Of a stretch of 64,000 nt of DNA, positions 51,234 through 61,176 are shown in pieces. Where the stretch lies: the NCBI RefSeq assembly GCF_000378625.1, contig NZ_KB905171.1, positions 124,001-188,000 on the forward strand. Reading direction: 5' to 3'. The position numbers were made by a program, and so were the translations under genes. A model generated the notes under the pieces. That model made no database searches and was not told the DNA's origin. It saw only the letters and a program-made list of their open reading frames with translations. This DNA comes from Colwellia piezophila ATCC BAA-637 (lineage in GTDB: Bacteria > Pseudomonadota > Gammaproteobacteria > Enterobacterales > Alteromonadaceae). The first letter of the stretch is position 1, and every line of letters begins with the position of its first letter.

Positions 51234-51718
51234 GGTAAGGATTTTTCACTATTGGAATTAACAACTTTAGCTGACGCTGTATCAGAGCCTTTAACTGAGT
51301 TAGTCTCTTGCTCAATTAAGTTGGCGCTCTCATCAAGCTTAATTTGTTCATCAGAATCTATTGCCTCTTTCGAAGAGGAAGCTAAGGACGCTGAGATCAT
51401 TGAATCTAGTGGTTGAGTATCTATTTTCTTAAATGGCTCAGTAACTGAAGCAGCGGCCTCTTGTAAGGTCTTTAATGATTCAGCAACTTCTGGACTTAAG
51501 TTTTGTAAATTGGTTTGCTCGGCTTTTTTCAAATTGGCGTGCAATTCATGTATGCGTAACTCTTCGGTAAGCTCAGCTTTAACGGTATCACTAAATTTAC
51601 GCGCACCCGATATCCAGTCACGAAGTGTACGTATGGCAACCGGTAAGCGTTCAGGACCTAAAATAACTAAGCCCATAATTGCAATAAGAATTAATTCCCA
51701 AAAGCCAACATCAAACAT
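51230..51718 (-). CDS. tatB: Twin-arginine translocase subunit TatB
   Basis: TatB forms the receptor complex with TatC. It has 162 residues with an N-terminal helix ([26 protein letters not shown]), an amphipathic segment and a long acidic Ser-rich tail. The glutamate in WELILI is the functional polar residue. It lies 3 bp after tatA. Confidence 0.95.
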   Translation of the reverse strand: MFDVGFWELILIAIMGLVILGPERLPVAIRTLRDWISGARKFSDTVKAELTEELRIHELHANLKKAEQTNLQNLSPEVAESLKTLQEAAASVTEPFKKIDTQPLDSMISASLASSSKEAIDSDEQIKLDESANLIEQETNSVKGSDTASAKVVNSNSEKSLP

Positions 51719-51721
51719 AAA

Positions 51722-51991
51722 TTAGGCCTGGTCGGTTTCTTTAGTCTTATCGGTTTTCTTCTGAGTAACATCATCTGCAGTAGTTGAGTTATCCGCTAGC
51801 GACTCTGACATTTTATCAACGCTAGTTTTTTCGGCATCAGTTTTTTGCTCTTTATCATCACCAATAGCACTTTTAAAGCCTTTTATTGCCGAGCCTAAAT
51901 CACCACCTAAATTACGTAGTTTTTTAGTACCAAACAATAACACCACAATAACAGCGATAATGGCTAGTTGCCAAATTCCCATTCCAGCCAT
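51722..51991 (-). CDS. tatA: Twin-arginine translocase subunit TatA
   Basis: TatA multimers form the translocation pore. It has 89 residues: helix ([18 protein letters not shown]), the FGxKKLxxLGxDLG hinge ([24 protein letters not shown]), and a charged tail. First gene of tatABC-hyp-tatD-DGC-hemB. Confidence 0.97.
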   Translation of the reverse strand: MAGMGIWQLAIIAVIVVLLFGTKKLRNLGGDLGSAIKGFKSAIGDDKEQKTDAEKTSVDKMSESLADNSTTADDVTQKKTDKTKETDQA

Positions 51992-52169
51992 AATAATTTA
52001 ACTCCTAGTATTTGATACTGACATGAACTAGGTCTTAGTTCATTTTTTGTATCAACATTATATACCTAAACAATAGCTAGAAACGAGTAAAAACAATCAA
52101 TTAATGACTAAATGATGAGCTAAAACAACATTTTTTCTCGCTAAAGCACTTTCTTTAAAATCCGAGATC

Positions 52170-52199
52170 AAAAAAGGCGACTAAGTAGTCGCCTTTTTT
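52170..52199 (-). terminator. Terminator after TonB-dependent receptor
   Basis: Stem aaaaaaggcgact-aagt-agtcgcctttttt with A- and T-runs on both sides, about 60 bp past the receptor stop. Confidence 0.9.
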
Positions 52200-52257
52200 G
52201 AGTTACTTTAATTCAACTTAATGAATATCAGCAATTATTATCCGCAATGAATACTAC

Positions 52258-54750
52258 TTAGAATTTGTAAGAAGTATTCACGAAGAAGGTACGGCCAATT
52301 ACGTCGTAGATGTTTGGTACTGTATTCATGTCATTACCATTTGGTACTTCTTCAGGTTCAGTATCAAATAAGTTCTTAATACCACCGGTTACTTGCCAAG
52401 CATCATTAATGTGGTAAGCCGTTGAAATATTGTGGTAAATCACATCATCAGTTGTGAATACGTCTCCGTAGTCAACACCTTCCATACCTTGAATATAGTT
52501 GGCAGTGTAAAGCACGTTCCAATCTTCAGTGATATCAGCACTAATAGTTAGGTTAGATTTTAACTGCGAGTAACCACCCATGTTGCCATCGATAGTACCT
52601 TCATAACTGATATTATCTTCTACAAATTCAATTAAATAAGTAGTATCAAGCATTACTTTAAAAATGCCAGCCGTGTAACTAACATTCCAGTCAATACCTG
52701 AAGTATTTTGCTCACCAATATTAGTTAGGGTTGATGTCATGTTGTCTAAGTCACCACCTTGGGTAATGTTAATAGTGTCACAAGCAACTTGGTCACCAGC
52801 GAAACATTTATTCATTTCGGCCTGAACATTAACACGGCTAATAGCATTGGTAATATCAAACGACCAGTAATCCATAGTAGTAGAAAGACCTTCGGTTACT
52901 TCCCATACTACACCAGCAGTAAATGATTCACTTTCTTCCGGCTGTAAGTCTGCATCACCAACATAGTTAACTTTTATTTGAGCATCTTGTTCGTTACCCC
53001 ATGGGTCACTTAAGTAATCAAACGAACCTGAGTTACCACTGTATAATTCACTTACACTTGGCGCCCTAAAGCCTGTTGCCGCAACGGCTCTTAACATAAG
53101 GCCATCAGTAATAGTATAAGTAGTACCTAATTTCCACGTAGCAGCGCCACCAAAGGTAGAGTAGTTATCGTAACGAGTTGCCGCTTCTACGGTCCATGAA
53201 TCAGTTACTGGTATTGAAACTTCACCATAAAGCGATTGCACTGAATAGTTACCTTCAGTTGGGTCTTGTTGTGCAGCAGTACTTTCACCGTCTTGGGTGA
53301 CTTGATCAGGGGTGTAGTAGCCACTTTCAAAACGACTTTCGACACCGATAGCATAACCAATATCAGAGTCATTAATACCACTGAAACCTGCAGCTAAGGT
53401 AAATTGCTCATTACCACCTTCATTTTCTTCGGTATACATGATGCCTTCACTAGCTAAGAAGTCGGTATCCATAGGGTCGCCACTGAACCAATCATCTTGA
53501 TGGTTGTAGATACTTTGTTCCATATTGCCAGCATGAATTGAGTTGCCAACACTATCTTTTGAGTCATTACGGCCATAAGTCGCAGACATATCCCACTGTG
53601 AATCATTGCTTAAATAACCCGTTAGACCAACAGAAACACGGTAAGTATCGGTTTCTTGACCATAAATACGTGGACCAGCATCTGTCATACGACGTCTATA
53701 TTCTAACTCTCCTGGTAAGTTACCATCTTCATCGGCAAATTGAGCTGTATATTTTTCATCAATACAGTTACCAATATTAGCTTCGCCTGGCTGACAAACA
53801 GCTAAATCAATACTCGCTGGCTGCGGCGCCATTTGTTGATTTGACTCACGACGTGTATACATAAGATCAATACTTAACTCAGTGTCATCAGCAATTTCAC
53901 TGTTAAAGCTAGTAAATAAACTTAATAACTCATTGGGTGTTTGTGCGTAACTATCATCGGTATAATCATAAGATTCTTCACGTGGAACAAAGCCACCGTT
54001 ACCATCTGGTACCATACCGCCTAAAGAGCCGCCAGGAACAAATGAAGACTCCCCTGCTGGTACGAAATCACGATCCGATTGGATAATTTCGCCACGATTT
54101 GAGTATTGGACGCCAACCACTAAATTACCACCGGCAACTTCACGGCCGTGTAAAATACTAAAACCACCACTTTCGCCATCACCTTTGTCGGTAATGCTGC
54201 CGTCAGCAGTTATTTCTGTACCTTCAAAGTCTTTCTTAGTGATGATGTTAACAACACCGGCAATAGCATCTGAACCGTAAACAGCAGAAGCACCATCTTT
54301 TAAGATTTCAATGGATTGAATCATTGAGACAGGGATAGTATTTAAATCTACTGAAGAGTCAGCACCAGTACCTGATGCAACCATACGTCGACCATTCATT
54401 AACACTAACGTACGTTGAGTTCCCATCCCACGTAAGTTAACTGTTGCTGAGCCACCTGAGCCATTGTTAGAAGTTGCACCTAAGCTCATACCTGCTGCAG
54501 CGGGTTGCATCGCTAAAATTTCTTGTACTGAGGTAAAGCCACTCTGAGCAATGAAATCTGCAGAAATTACAGTTACTGGGCTAGCTGTTTCGATATCTGT
54601 TCTGTTAATACGTGAACCCGTTACGGCAATACGCTCAACATTTTCTGCGCCTTCTTCGGCGAATACTTGTACTGAAGTCACAGATGTTGCGGCAAGGGCA
54701 AACATCACTGCGCGAGTGACCATATTCTTTCTGGCTGTTCTTAGGCTCAT
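52258..54750 (-). CDS. TonB-dependent outer membrane receptor
   Basis: It has 830 residues with a signal peptide (1-31, ending VFA). The TonB-box-like and plug region runs from about 38: VERIAVTGSRINRTDIE, then VNLRGMGTQRTLVLMNGRRMV and AVYGSDAIAGVVNIITK. The rest is a 22-strand barrel, ending in a Phe (FFVNTSYKF). The ligand is unknown; the Asp/Asn-rich loops and the GSRI plug type are common in marine receptors for oligosaccharides or peptides. It stands alone. Confidence 0.95.
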   Translation of the reverse strand: MSLRTARKNMVTRAVMFALAATSVTSVQVFAEEGAENVERIAVTGSRINRTDIETASPVTVISADFIAQSGFTSVQEILAMQPAAAGMSLGATSNNGSGGSATVNLRGMGTQRTLVLMNGRRMVASGTGADSSVDLNTIPVSMIQSIEILKDGASAVYGSDAIAGVVNIITKKDFEGTEITADGSITDKGDGESGGFSILHGREVAGGNLVVGVQYSNRGEIIQSDRDFVPAGESSFVPGGSLGGMVPDGNGGFVPREESYDYTDDSYAQTPNELLSLFTSFNSEIADDTELSIDLMYTRRESNQQMAPQPASIDLAVCQPGEANIGNCIDEKYTAQFADEDGNLPGELEYRRRMTDAGPRIYGQETDTYRVSVGLTGYLSNDSQWDMSATYGRNDSKDSVGNSIHAGNMEQSIYNHQDDWFSGDPMDTDFLASEGIMYTEENEGGNEQFTLAAGFSGINDSDIGYAIGVESRFESGYYTPDQVTQDGESTAAQQDPTEGNYSVQSLYGEVSIPVTDSWTVEAATRYDNYSTFGGAATWKLGTTYTITDGLMLRAVAATGFRAPSVSELYSGNSGSFDYLSDPWGNEQDAQIKVNYVGDADLQPEESESFTAGVVWEVTEGLSTTMDYWSFDITNAISRVNVQAEMNKCFAGDQVACDTINITQGGDLDNMTSTLTNIGEQNTSGIDWNVSYTAGIFKVMLDTTYLIEFVEDNISYEGTIDGNMGGYSQLKSNLTISADITEDWNVLYTANYIQGMEGVDYGDVFTTDDVIYHNISTAYHINDAWQVTGGIKNLFDTEPEEVPNGNDMNTVPNIYDVIGRTFFVNTSYKF

Positions 54751-54992
54751 TACTTCTACCTTTTTATCGTTAGTTTATTTGTAACTGATGTATATCAATT
54801 GACATTTATACTGCGTCATCTAATTGAAGAAGTTCGTTTTCAAGTGTTGTAGATTCGTTAAGATTGATACGACTTAGTGACTTTAATGTGGGTTCGTGTG
54901 TCAAACTGTAAATAGACTGGGTGTTTTTTAGCCGACAACTAGATTGATAAGCAACTAATAGCGTTGAACAGCTTATTTTTTTGTAAGTAACT

Positions 54993-55098
54993 GTGCGATT
55001 ACACGACGTTAAGCAATCTTAGCGACATAAATTTCTACCCAATTACCGGCATAAAAAAACCGACCTAAGGTCGGTTTATTGATTAGCTATTTGGCTAA
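54993..55098. repeat. Duplicated rpoH terminator block, copy 1
   Basis: Shares the sequence order gattacacg..gttaagcaa..ttagcg-cataa..cggcataaaaaaaccgac...gtcggttt..atttggctaa with 55230-55323. It includes a terminator hairpin at 55052-55080. Confidence 0.75.
55052..55080 (-). terminator. Second (distal) rpoH terminator
   Basis: Stem aaaccgacct-aaggtcggttt with an A-run on its left, so TTTTTTT follows on the minus strand. Confidence 0.75.
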
Positions 55099-55229
55099 GA
55101 CATTGAGCTGATATCTGAGTACTTGTTACTGATAACAGATAACTAACCGTTGAGAGGCTATTTTTTAACTAACCATTCATTCAATTAATTACTGTTAACG
55201 TTTAGTGACTGAGTTTTTTGTCAATACCG

Positions 55230-55323
55230 GTGTGATTAAACGCAGTTAAGCAAACTTAGCGGCATAATTATCGGCATAAAAAAACCGACATTAAGTCGGT
55301 TTTTTTATCAGCTATTTGGCTAA
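55230..55323. repeat. Duplicated rpoH terminator block, copy 2
   Basis: This copy adjoins the rpoH stop. It differs from copy 1 by scattered substitutions and a deletion of about 10 bp. The repeat spacing is about 235 bp. Confidence 0.75.
55277..55307 (-). terminator. Proximal rpoH terminator
   Basis: Stem aaaccgac-attaa-gtcggttt flanked by A7 and T7; about 20 bp after the rpoH stop. Confidence 0.9.
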
Positions 55324-55329
55324 CTAGTG

Positions 55330-56187
55330 TTAGTCAAATACCATAGTGTTTTTCAGCTTGAATAAGGCGTTTTTTTCTAATTGTCTAACGCGTTCTGCTG
55401 ATATCTGGTATTTATTGGCTAGTTCTTGCAAGGTTGTTTTATCTTCGGTTAACCAGCGTGTTTTGATAATATCTTGGCTACGTTCATCTAGAGTGACTAA
55501 TGCTGTCGATAATTTTTGATTGGCATGGTTGTCCCAATTGTCATTTTCAACCTCAACCGCTAAGTCTGATTGTTTATCTTCAAGATATTGTGCTGGTGAA
55601 AAACTACCGGCACCAATATTATCATCATCATCTTTTGATAACTCAAACGCTTGGTCATGGCTACTCATACGAGATTCCATTTCCATCACATCTTTAGTGG
55701 TTACGCCAAGGCTTTCTGCTACTGTTTTGACTTCTTCAGTACTGAACCAACCTAAACGTTTTTTATTTTTACGAAGGTTGAAAAATAACTTACGTTGCGC
55801 TTTCGTAGTAGCCACTTTAACTATGCGCCAATTTTTAAGCACAAACTCATGAATTTCAGCTTTGATCCAATGCACAGCAAAAGATACCAAACGTACACCC
55901 ACTTCAGGATTAAAACGTTTAACAGCTTTCATTAAGCCAACATTGCCTTCTTGCACTAAATCAGCGTGAGGCAAACCATACCCTGAATACCCTTTAGCTA
56001 CATGAATAACAAAACGTAAATGCGACATAATAAGCTCTTGCGCCGCTGATAAATCATTTTCGTTATAGAGGCGAGTCGCCAGGTGATGCTCTTTCTCTGC
56101 GGTAAGCATAGGAATGCTATACGCTGATTGCATGTATGCTTCGATACTACCACTTTTGGGTAAGGTAAGTTGCATTGTTTGACTCAT
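55330..56187 (-). CDS. rpoH: Heat-shock sigma factor RpoH (sigma-32)
   Basis: RpoH directs RNA polymerase to heat-shock promoters. It has 285 residues. Region 2 shows [35 protein letters not shown]; the RpoH box is [10 protein letters not shown]; region 4 has [12 protein letters not shown] and [18 protein letters not shown]. It follows ftsX at a distance of 268 bp on the same strand, the order found in E. coli. Confidence 0.98.
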   Translation of the reverse strand: MSQTMQLTLPKSGSIEAYMQSAYSIPMLTAEKEHHLATRLYNENDLSAAQELIMSHLRFVIHVAKGYSGYGLPHADLVQEGNVGLMKAVKRFNPEVGVRLVSFAVHWIKAEIHEFVLKNWRIVKVATTKAQRKLFFNLRKNKKRLGWFSTEEVKTVAESLGVTTKDVMEMESRMSSHDQAFELSKDDDDNIGAGSFSPAQYLEDKQSDLAVEVENDNWDNHANQKLSTALVTLDERSQDIIKTRWLTEDKTTLQELANKYQISAERVRQLEKNALFKLKNTMVFD

Positions 56188-56455
56188 AAAACTCTCTCCA
56201 ATCTCTTCTTTAATTCACCCGCGATAATAACACAGTTCGACACTCTTTGCGATAGCGGGGATATGAACATAACTTAATATATAGGGCAACACAAGGCTAT
56301 ATTTCAATTTATTGATGGTTCAAGCCTTGGGATTTGTAAGTAGATATTTTTCTCAGAATTAAGCAAAGCAGAAGTTGCGTAAGCAATGTTATTAAATCAA
56401 TGCGTTAACCCTTGGTGTATTCTCGCGATGATAACTTTAACTAAGGAGCGAGCGG
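56188..56455. other. Intergenic region ftsX-rpoH
   Basis: No gene is visible. caagccttgggatttgtaag resembles the reverse complement of part of repeat copy D, a weak hint of an eroded family 1 element. rpoH promoters are expected here but no single one stands out. Confidence 0.4.
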
Positions 56456-57430
56456 TTAATCTGCATTAGGCTCAATTGCTTTTATATGCTGACTTACCGA
56501 TATATAGCTACCGACTAAGGCAAGTACAATGGCAAACGCAATCAGCTTTAATGCTTCACTGCCCGTGAGCCCCTGTAATTGAAAATCACTTTGGTAGAGC
56601 TCGCTTAAATCACTAATAGCGTAACCTAAATACCAGGCAAGCAACGTTACTGCAATACATGAAAGTATCCCGCCAAAGATTCCATACCAAATACCTGCAT
56701 ATAAAAATGGCCGTTGAATAAAGCTATCGGTAGCGCCGACCAACTTCATTATCGCTATAGCATCTTTTTCATTTAAGATAGCTAATCGAATAGTGTTACC
56801 GACAATCAGCACCACAGATAAACACAATAATAGCGCTACACCTAGCACGATATCTTCAATTAAACGTGCCATGGCCTCTAAACGGTTTAGCCACTCTAAA
56901 TCTAGCTTGCCTTGTTCAACTTCTCTTTCTTTATTCAACTTCGCTAATAAGGCATTCGCGGCTTGTGCCTGACTCGCCCTTTGAGTGGGCGTTACCAGTA
57001 TTGTCGCTGGTAGCGGGTTTTTATCTAAATACTCAAGTGACTGACCAAAACCAGATAAAATTTTAAATTCTTTTAATGCTTGTTTTGCTGAAATATAACG
57101 CACTTCAGCAACCTCATTATATAGGCTAATACGTTTGATTAGGTTTTGTGCACTCTTTTCACTGGTTGATAGCTTTAAAAACAGGGTGATTTGCGAAGCA
57201 CTGTCCCATTGCTCACTCACTTGCTCAGCATTTTTAACAAAAAGATGTAGGGTAGCTGGCAATGCCAAACTAATACCTAAAACAAAAATAGTCATCACTG
57301 TGGTAAAAGGCGTACGCCATAGGCTACCTAAGCTACCTACAGCTTGCTGAACATGTCGAATGGGTAAAGTTAAAATACGCGTCAACATGCTGGCACGTTT
57401 TTGTAAGCCACTGCTATGAATATTACTCAT
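56456..57430 (-). CDS. ftsX: Cell division protein FtsX
   Basis: FtsX is the membrane partner of FtsE and activates septal peptidoglycan hydrolases. I use the ATG at 57430 (MSNIHSSGLQK), which overlaps the ftsE stop; a longer frame from 57472 lies in ftsE. This gives 324 residues with four membrane helices, a large periplasmic loop after the first, and the FtsX domain EKDAIAIMKLVGATDSFIQRPFL near 235. Confidence 0.96.
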   Translation of the reverse strand: MSNIHSSGLQKRASMLTRILTLPIRHVQQAVGSLGSLWRTPFTTVMTIFVLGISLALPATLHLFVKNAEQVSEQWDSASQITLFLKLSTSEKSAQNLIKRISLYNEVAEVRYISAKQALKEFKILSGFGQSLEYLDKNPLPATILVTPTQRASQAQAANALLAKLNKEREVEQGKLDLEWLNRLEAMARLIEDIVLGVALLLCLSVVLIVGNTIRLAILNEKDAIAIMKLVGATDSFIQRPFLYAGIWYGIFGGILSCIAVTLLAWYLGYAISDLSELYQSDFQLQGLTGSEALKLIAFAIVLALVGSYISVSQHIKAIEPNAD

Positions 57431-58121
57431 CAGGAGCCCGCTGCGCTTGCAAGCCATCAACAATGCCATCATTAATCATGGTGCCCTCTTTAAGGGTTAG
57501 GGTGCGATATTTCATCCGCGCGATTAATCCCAGGTCGTGAGTCGCAATAAGTACGGTAACACCGGCGGCATTGAACTCTTCAAATAAACTCATAATATCT
57601 AGGGATAACTTGGGATCTAAATTACCGGTAGGCTCATCAGCTAAAAGAATAGGAGGTTTGTTTACAATAGCCCTGGCAATACCGACACGTTGTTGTTCAC
57701 CACCTGAAAGCATATGCGGATAGCACTTTAACTTCGCACTCAAATGCACTTTATCTAAGGCCGTGGCAACACGTTTTTTGATTTCTTTATGACTAACACC
57801 TTCGATAATTAGCGGTAAGGCGACATTATCAAAAACAGTTCTATCTTTGAGTAAATTATGGCTTTGGAAAATCATGCCTATGCCCCTACGTACGTAGGGT
57901 ACTTGCTTGTACTGTATATCAGCTAACTCGGTATTATTTATTTGAATACTGCCTGAGCTCGGCTTTTCCATTAAGGAAATCAGTTTCAACAAGGTACTCT
58001 TTCCTGCACCTGAATGGCCAGTTAAAAACGCCATTTCACCACTTGCTAGACTAAAACTAACTTGTTTTAATGCGAGGAAGCCGCCTGGGTAGGTTTTATT
58101 TACCTTATTGAAATCAATCAT
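57423..58121 (-). CDS. ftsE: Cell division ATP-binding protein FtsE
   Basis: FtsE powers FtsX. It has 232 residues with Walker A GHSGAGKSTLLK near residue 36, the Q-loop in GMIFQSHNLL, signature LSGGEQQRVGIARA, Walker B ILLADEPTGNLD and H-loop ATHDL. It lies between ftsY and ftsX on one strand. Confidence 0.98.
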   Translation of the reverse strand: MIDFNKVNKTYPGGFLALKQVSFSLASGEMAFLTGHSGAGKSTLLKLISLMEKPSSGSIQINNTELADIQYKQVPYVRRGIGMIFQSHNLLKDRTVFDNVALPLIIEGVSHKEIKKRVATALDKVHLSAKLKCYPHMLSGGEQQRVGIARAIVNKPPILLADEPTGNLDPKLSLDIMSLFEEFNAAGVTVLIATHDLGLIARMKYRTLTLKEGTMINDGIVDGLQAQRAPDE

Positions 58122-58188
58122 ATTATTTTTAATATTTTTGCTGTTGTTAGCAGGCTAACTTAGCACAGTTGCCCGGTTTTTTTACAAT

Positions 58189-59715
58189 TTATTTACTGAA
58201 AATAGCATCGATAAAGTCATCTGCATTAAAGGGTCTTAAGTCATCTATTCCTTCTCCTACACCTAAATATCTAATGGGTATACTATGCTTATCTGCCACA
58301 GCGAAAATAACACCACCTTTAGCAGTGCCGTCTAGTTTAGTTATCGTTAGACCAGTTAACCCAACAGCTTCATTAAACAACTTGGTTTGACTTAGCGCAT
58401 TTTGCCCCGTGCCGGCATCAAGGGTTAACATCACTTCGTGAGGAGCATTAACATCTAATTTTTTCATCACTCGCACGATTTTTTTCAACTCTTCCATCAA
58501 GTGAGCTTTATTTTGTAAACGCCCTGCTGTATCAGCAATAATGACATCGACCTTACGCGCTTTGGCGGCACTAATGGCATCAAAGATCACTGAAGCACTA
58601 TCGGCACCCGTATGCTGAGCAATAACAGGAATATTGTTGCGCTCACCCCAAACTTGTAATTGCTCAACGGCTGCAGCTCTAAAAGTATCACCCGCTGCTA
58701 GCATTACTGATTTACCCTGTGCCTGAAATTGCTTAGCTAACTTACCAATAGTGGTGGTTTTACCGACACCATTTACGCCAACCATCAGCATGACAAATGG
58801 ACCATCACTCTCAGGGATAACAAGTGGTTGGCTGACATTTTCAATTATTTTCTTTAACTCAATTTTCAATAAATCATACAAAGCAGAGGCGTCTTTTAAC
58901 TGTTTACGATTAGCACTTTGTGTTAATGAGTCGATAAGTTTCATGGTGGTTTCAACACCAACATCTGCCAGTAGTAAATGGGTTTCTAGCTCTTCAAACA
59001 AATCGTCATCTATTTGCTTACCGCGAAATAAATCAACTAAGCCGCCCCCTAAATTTTGTCGGGTTTTACTTAAGCCCTGTTTTAAACGGGCAAAGAAACC
59101 CAGCTTTTGTTCAGCTTTAACTTCGGGGTTTAGCTCAGCTTTAACTTCAGCTAGCTGTTCGACTTTTGATTCAAGCGCCGTTGAACTCTCGACTTCTTCG
59201 GGCTCTACTTCAGCAACTGGCTCTAGCTCAGCTACAGGTTCAGAAATTTGCTCAACTGCTTCCATTTCAGCCAATAATTTGGCTTCGGGCTGCACGGTAC
59301 GAGCAACTTCACTTGTCGTTTGAGATTCCATCACGGGTGTAGCTTGTGCAACCTCTACTTCAGCGATTACCTCATCAATAACAACTTCAGTAACTTCAGG
59401 CGCTACCGTCTCTGTATTTTCGACACTTTTATCGACCACAGGCGTATCATCAACAACGGTTGCAGAGGCTGCTACTGCTGTCTTTACGGTTAGTGATTCA
59501 TCAGCCAGTTCAGCTGTTGACTCGCTTATATCCGCGTTTTCCTGCTCGATAAGTGGTGCAGCTTTTGATTGCTCAAGCTGCTCAACAGGATCAGCGACAA
59601 GTGCTTGCTCTTGTGCAACGCTGGATTGAACTTCATTATTACTGTCTTCAGTACTTACTTGCTCTTTTTTCTTACCAAAGCCTAACCAAGACAACATACC
59701 TTTTTTCTTCGACAC
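58189..59715 (-). CDS. ftsY: Signal recognition particle receptor FtsY
   Basis: FtsY receives ribosome-SRP complexes at the inner membrane. It has 508 residues. The N-terminal about 200 are acidic with repeated Glu/Val/Ala stretches, the membrane-targeting A domain. The NG domain follows, with G1 GVNGVGKTTTIGKLA, DTFRAAAVEQL, DTAGR and TKLDGTAKGG. First gene of ftsY-ftsE-ftsX. Confidence 0.98.
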   Translation of the reverse strand: MSKKKGMLSWLGFGKKKEQVSTEDSNNEVQSSVAQEQALVADPVEQLEQSKAAPLIEQENADISESTAELADESLTVKTAVAASATVVDDTPVVDKSVENTETVAPEVTEVVIDEVIAEVEVAQATPVMESQTTSEVARTVQPEAKLLAEMEAVEQISEPVAELEPVAEVEPEEVESSTALESKVEQLAEVKAELNPEVKAEQKLGFFARLKQGLSKTRQNLGGGLVDLFRGKQIDDDLFEELETHLLLADVGVETTMKLIDSLTQSANRKQLKDASALYDLLKIELKKIIENVSQPLVIPESDGPFVMLMVGVNGVGKTTTIGKLAKQFQAQGKSVMLAAGDTFRAAAVEQLQVWGERNNIPVIAQHTGADSASVIFDAISAAKARKVDVIIADTAGRLQNKAHLMEELKKIVRVMKKLDVNAPHEVMLTLDAGTGQNALSQTKLFNEAVGLTGLTITKLDGTAKGGVIFAVADKHSIPIRYLGVGEGIDDLRPFNADDFIDAIFSK

Positions 59716-59853
59716 TTTTAGCTACCTAAATATATTTCAATATGAATTTGTTTGGGATAATACTCATTCGATTAATAAATCTACTTGGTATAACGACCAA
59801 ACAAGGATAAAATTGGCGCTATATTAGCACTTAATAGCAAAATTGTCAGTGAT

Positions 59854-60492
59854 ATGAAGCAAGCAAAGAAACATCAAAATAAAAAAACACCCTCTGGTTA
59901 CGGTCAAGGTAAATCTGCGGGTAAAATCCGTATAATTTCCGGTAAGTATAAAGGCAGAAGATTACCGGTATTAATGGCCGAGGGGCTAAGACCAACAACG
60001 GATAGAGTTAAAGAGACCGTTTTTAACTGGCTCATGCCTTATATTGCTCAAGCCAATTGCCTAGATTGCTTTGCTGGCTCTGGTGGTTTAGGTTTTGAGG
60101 CTTTATCTCGCGGTGCAGAGCAAGTCACTTTAGTAGAATTAAATAGAGCAGCAGCAAAGCAACTATTGGCGAATAAGCAATTACTCGAAGCGGATAACCT
60201 TACGGTTGTTAACCGCGATGTGCTTGCTTTTATTAAAGAAACATTTCTTAATGCTGAGCAAACCACAAGTAGGCAAAAGCCTTATGATTTAGTCTTTCTA
60301 GATCCTCCTTTTCGGCAGCAATTAGTTGAAAAAACGGCTCAGTTATTAAATAACCATAGCTTAGCTGAGCAAGCACTCATTTATGTAGAGATGGAAGCAG
60401 AAAGTACCCAAGAGATACCGGCGAACTGGCAATTACTGAAAGAGAAAACTGCGGGTCAGGTTATCTATCAACTATACCAATATAACGCCTAA
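59854..60492 (+). CDS. rsmD: 16S rRNA m2G966 methyltransferase RsmD
   Basis: RsmD methylates guanine 966 of 16S rRNA in the cytosol. It has 212 residues. The SAM site is LDCFAGSGGLGFEALSRGA, and DLVFLDPPF is the catalytic DPPF motif. RIISGKYKGRRLPV near the N-terminus is typical. It is divergent from ftsY, as in other Gammaproteobacteria. Confidence 0.96.
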   Translation: MKQAKKHQNKKTPSGYGQGKSAGKIRIISGKYKGRRLPVLMAEGLRPTTDRVKETVFNWLMPYIAQANCLDCFAGSGGLGFEALSRGAEQVTLVELNRAAAKQLLANKQLLEADNLTVVNRDVLAFIKETFLNAEQTTSRQKPYDLVFLDPPFRQQLVEKTAQLLNNHSLAEQALIYVEMEAESTQEIPANWQLLKEKTAGQVIYQLYQYNA

Positions 60493-60524
60493 GCATATTC
60501 CCTTTGGCACTGGAGAACGTAGAT

Positions 60525-61088
60525 ATGTTTATTGATTATCTTGATACACCCTTAGGTTTATTTGAATTTATGGCCACCGAGCTAGGTATCTGCCAAGCCA
60601 TCTTTTGTGGTGATAAAGCCGGCGGTGATAAACGAACGGGTATTGAAAAGTCTGCGAGTAAAACTAACGAAATTACCGACCTTTGCAAACGGCAATTAAC
60701 TGAATACTTTAACGGCACACGTCAGGAGTTTACCGTACCACTAGATCCACAAGGTACACCATTTCAACAATCCGTTTGGGACTGTTTAGCAAAAATTCCT
60801 TTTGGGACCGTTCAATCATACGGCGACATCGCCAAGGCACTTAATAAGCCAAAAGCCTCCCAAGCGGTGGGTGGTGCAAACGGTAGAAACCCTATTACCC
60901 TTATTGTGCCTTGTCATCGTGTTATTGGTAGTAATGGCTCGCTAACAGGTTATGCCGGTGGGGTAGCAAGAAAATTATGGTTGTTAAAACATGAGGGGGT
61001 CAACGTTAAAGTATCCGATGATGATGCAAAGTTGAATATCAATGATGTTATTGATAAGCGACAAGCAAAAACAGAATTCCTGCGTTAA
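60525..61088 (+). CDS. ogt: Methylated-DNA-protein-cysteine methyltransferase
   Basis: It repairs O6-methylguanine by transferring the methyl to its own cysteine. I use the ATG at 60525 (MFIDYLDTP), with GGAG 9 bp upstream, rather than the in-frame TTG at 60504. It has 187 residues: PFQQSVWDCLAKIPFGTVQSYGDIA for DNA binding and the acceptor Cys130 in IVPCHRVIG. The C-terminal 30 residues are charged and beyond the usual end. Confidence 0.93.
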   Translation: MFIDYLDTPLGLFEFMATELGICQAIFCGDKAGGDKRTGIEKSASKTNEITDLCKRQLTEYFNGTRQEFTVPLDPQGTPFQQSVWDCLAKIPFGTVQSYGDIAKALNKPKASQAVGGANGRNPITLIVPCHRVIGSNGSLTGYAGGVARKLWLLKHEGVNVKVSDDDAKLNINDVIDKRQAKTEFLR

Positions 61089-61127
61089 CAATAAGTAATT
61101 GCTTTAAGTGAACTCAATAGTAATAGC

Positions 61128-61159
61128 AAAAAAGGAGTACCTTTTAGTACTCCTTTTTT
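61128..61159. terminator. Bidirectional terminator between ogt and the serine hydrolase gene
   Basis: Stem aaaaaaggagtac-ctttta-gtactcctttttt, flanked by A- and T-runs; serves both convergent genes. Confidence 0.92.
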
Positions 61160-61176
61160 ATGGAAAGATTTACTCT

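Noticed and set aside
58751..59323. 190-codon plus-strand frame opposite ftsY
   Set aside because: It is Ser/Thr-rich and antisense to the repetitive acidic N-terminal and G-domain coding of ftsY; no ribosome site and no family similarity.
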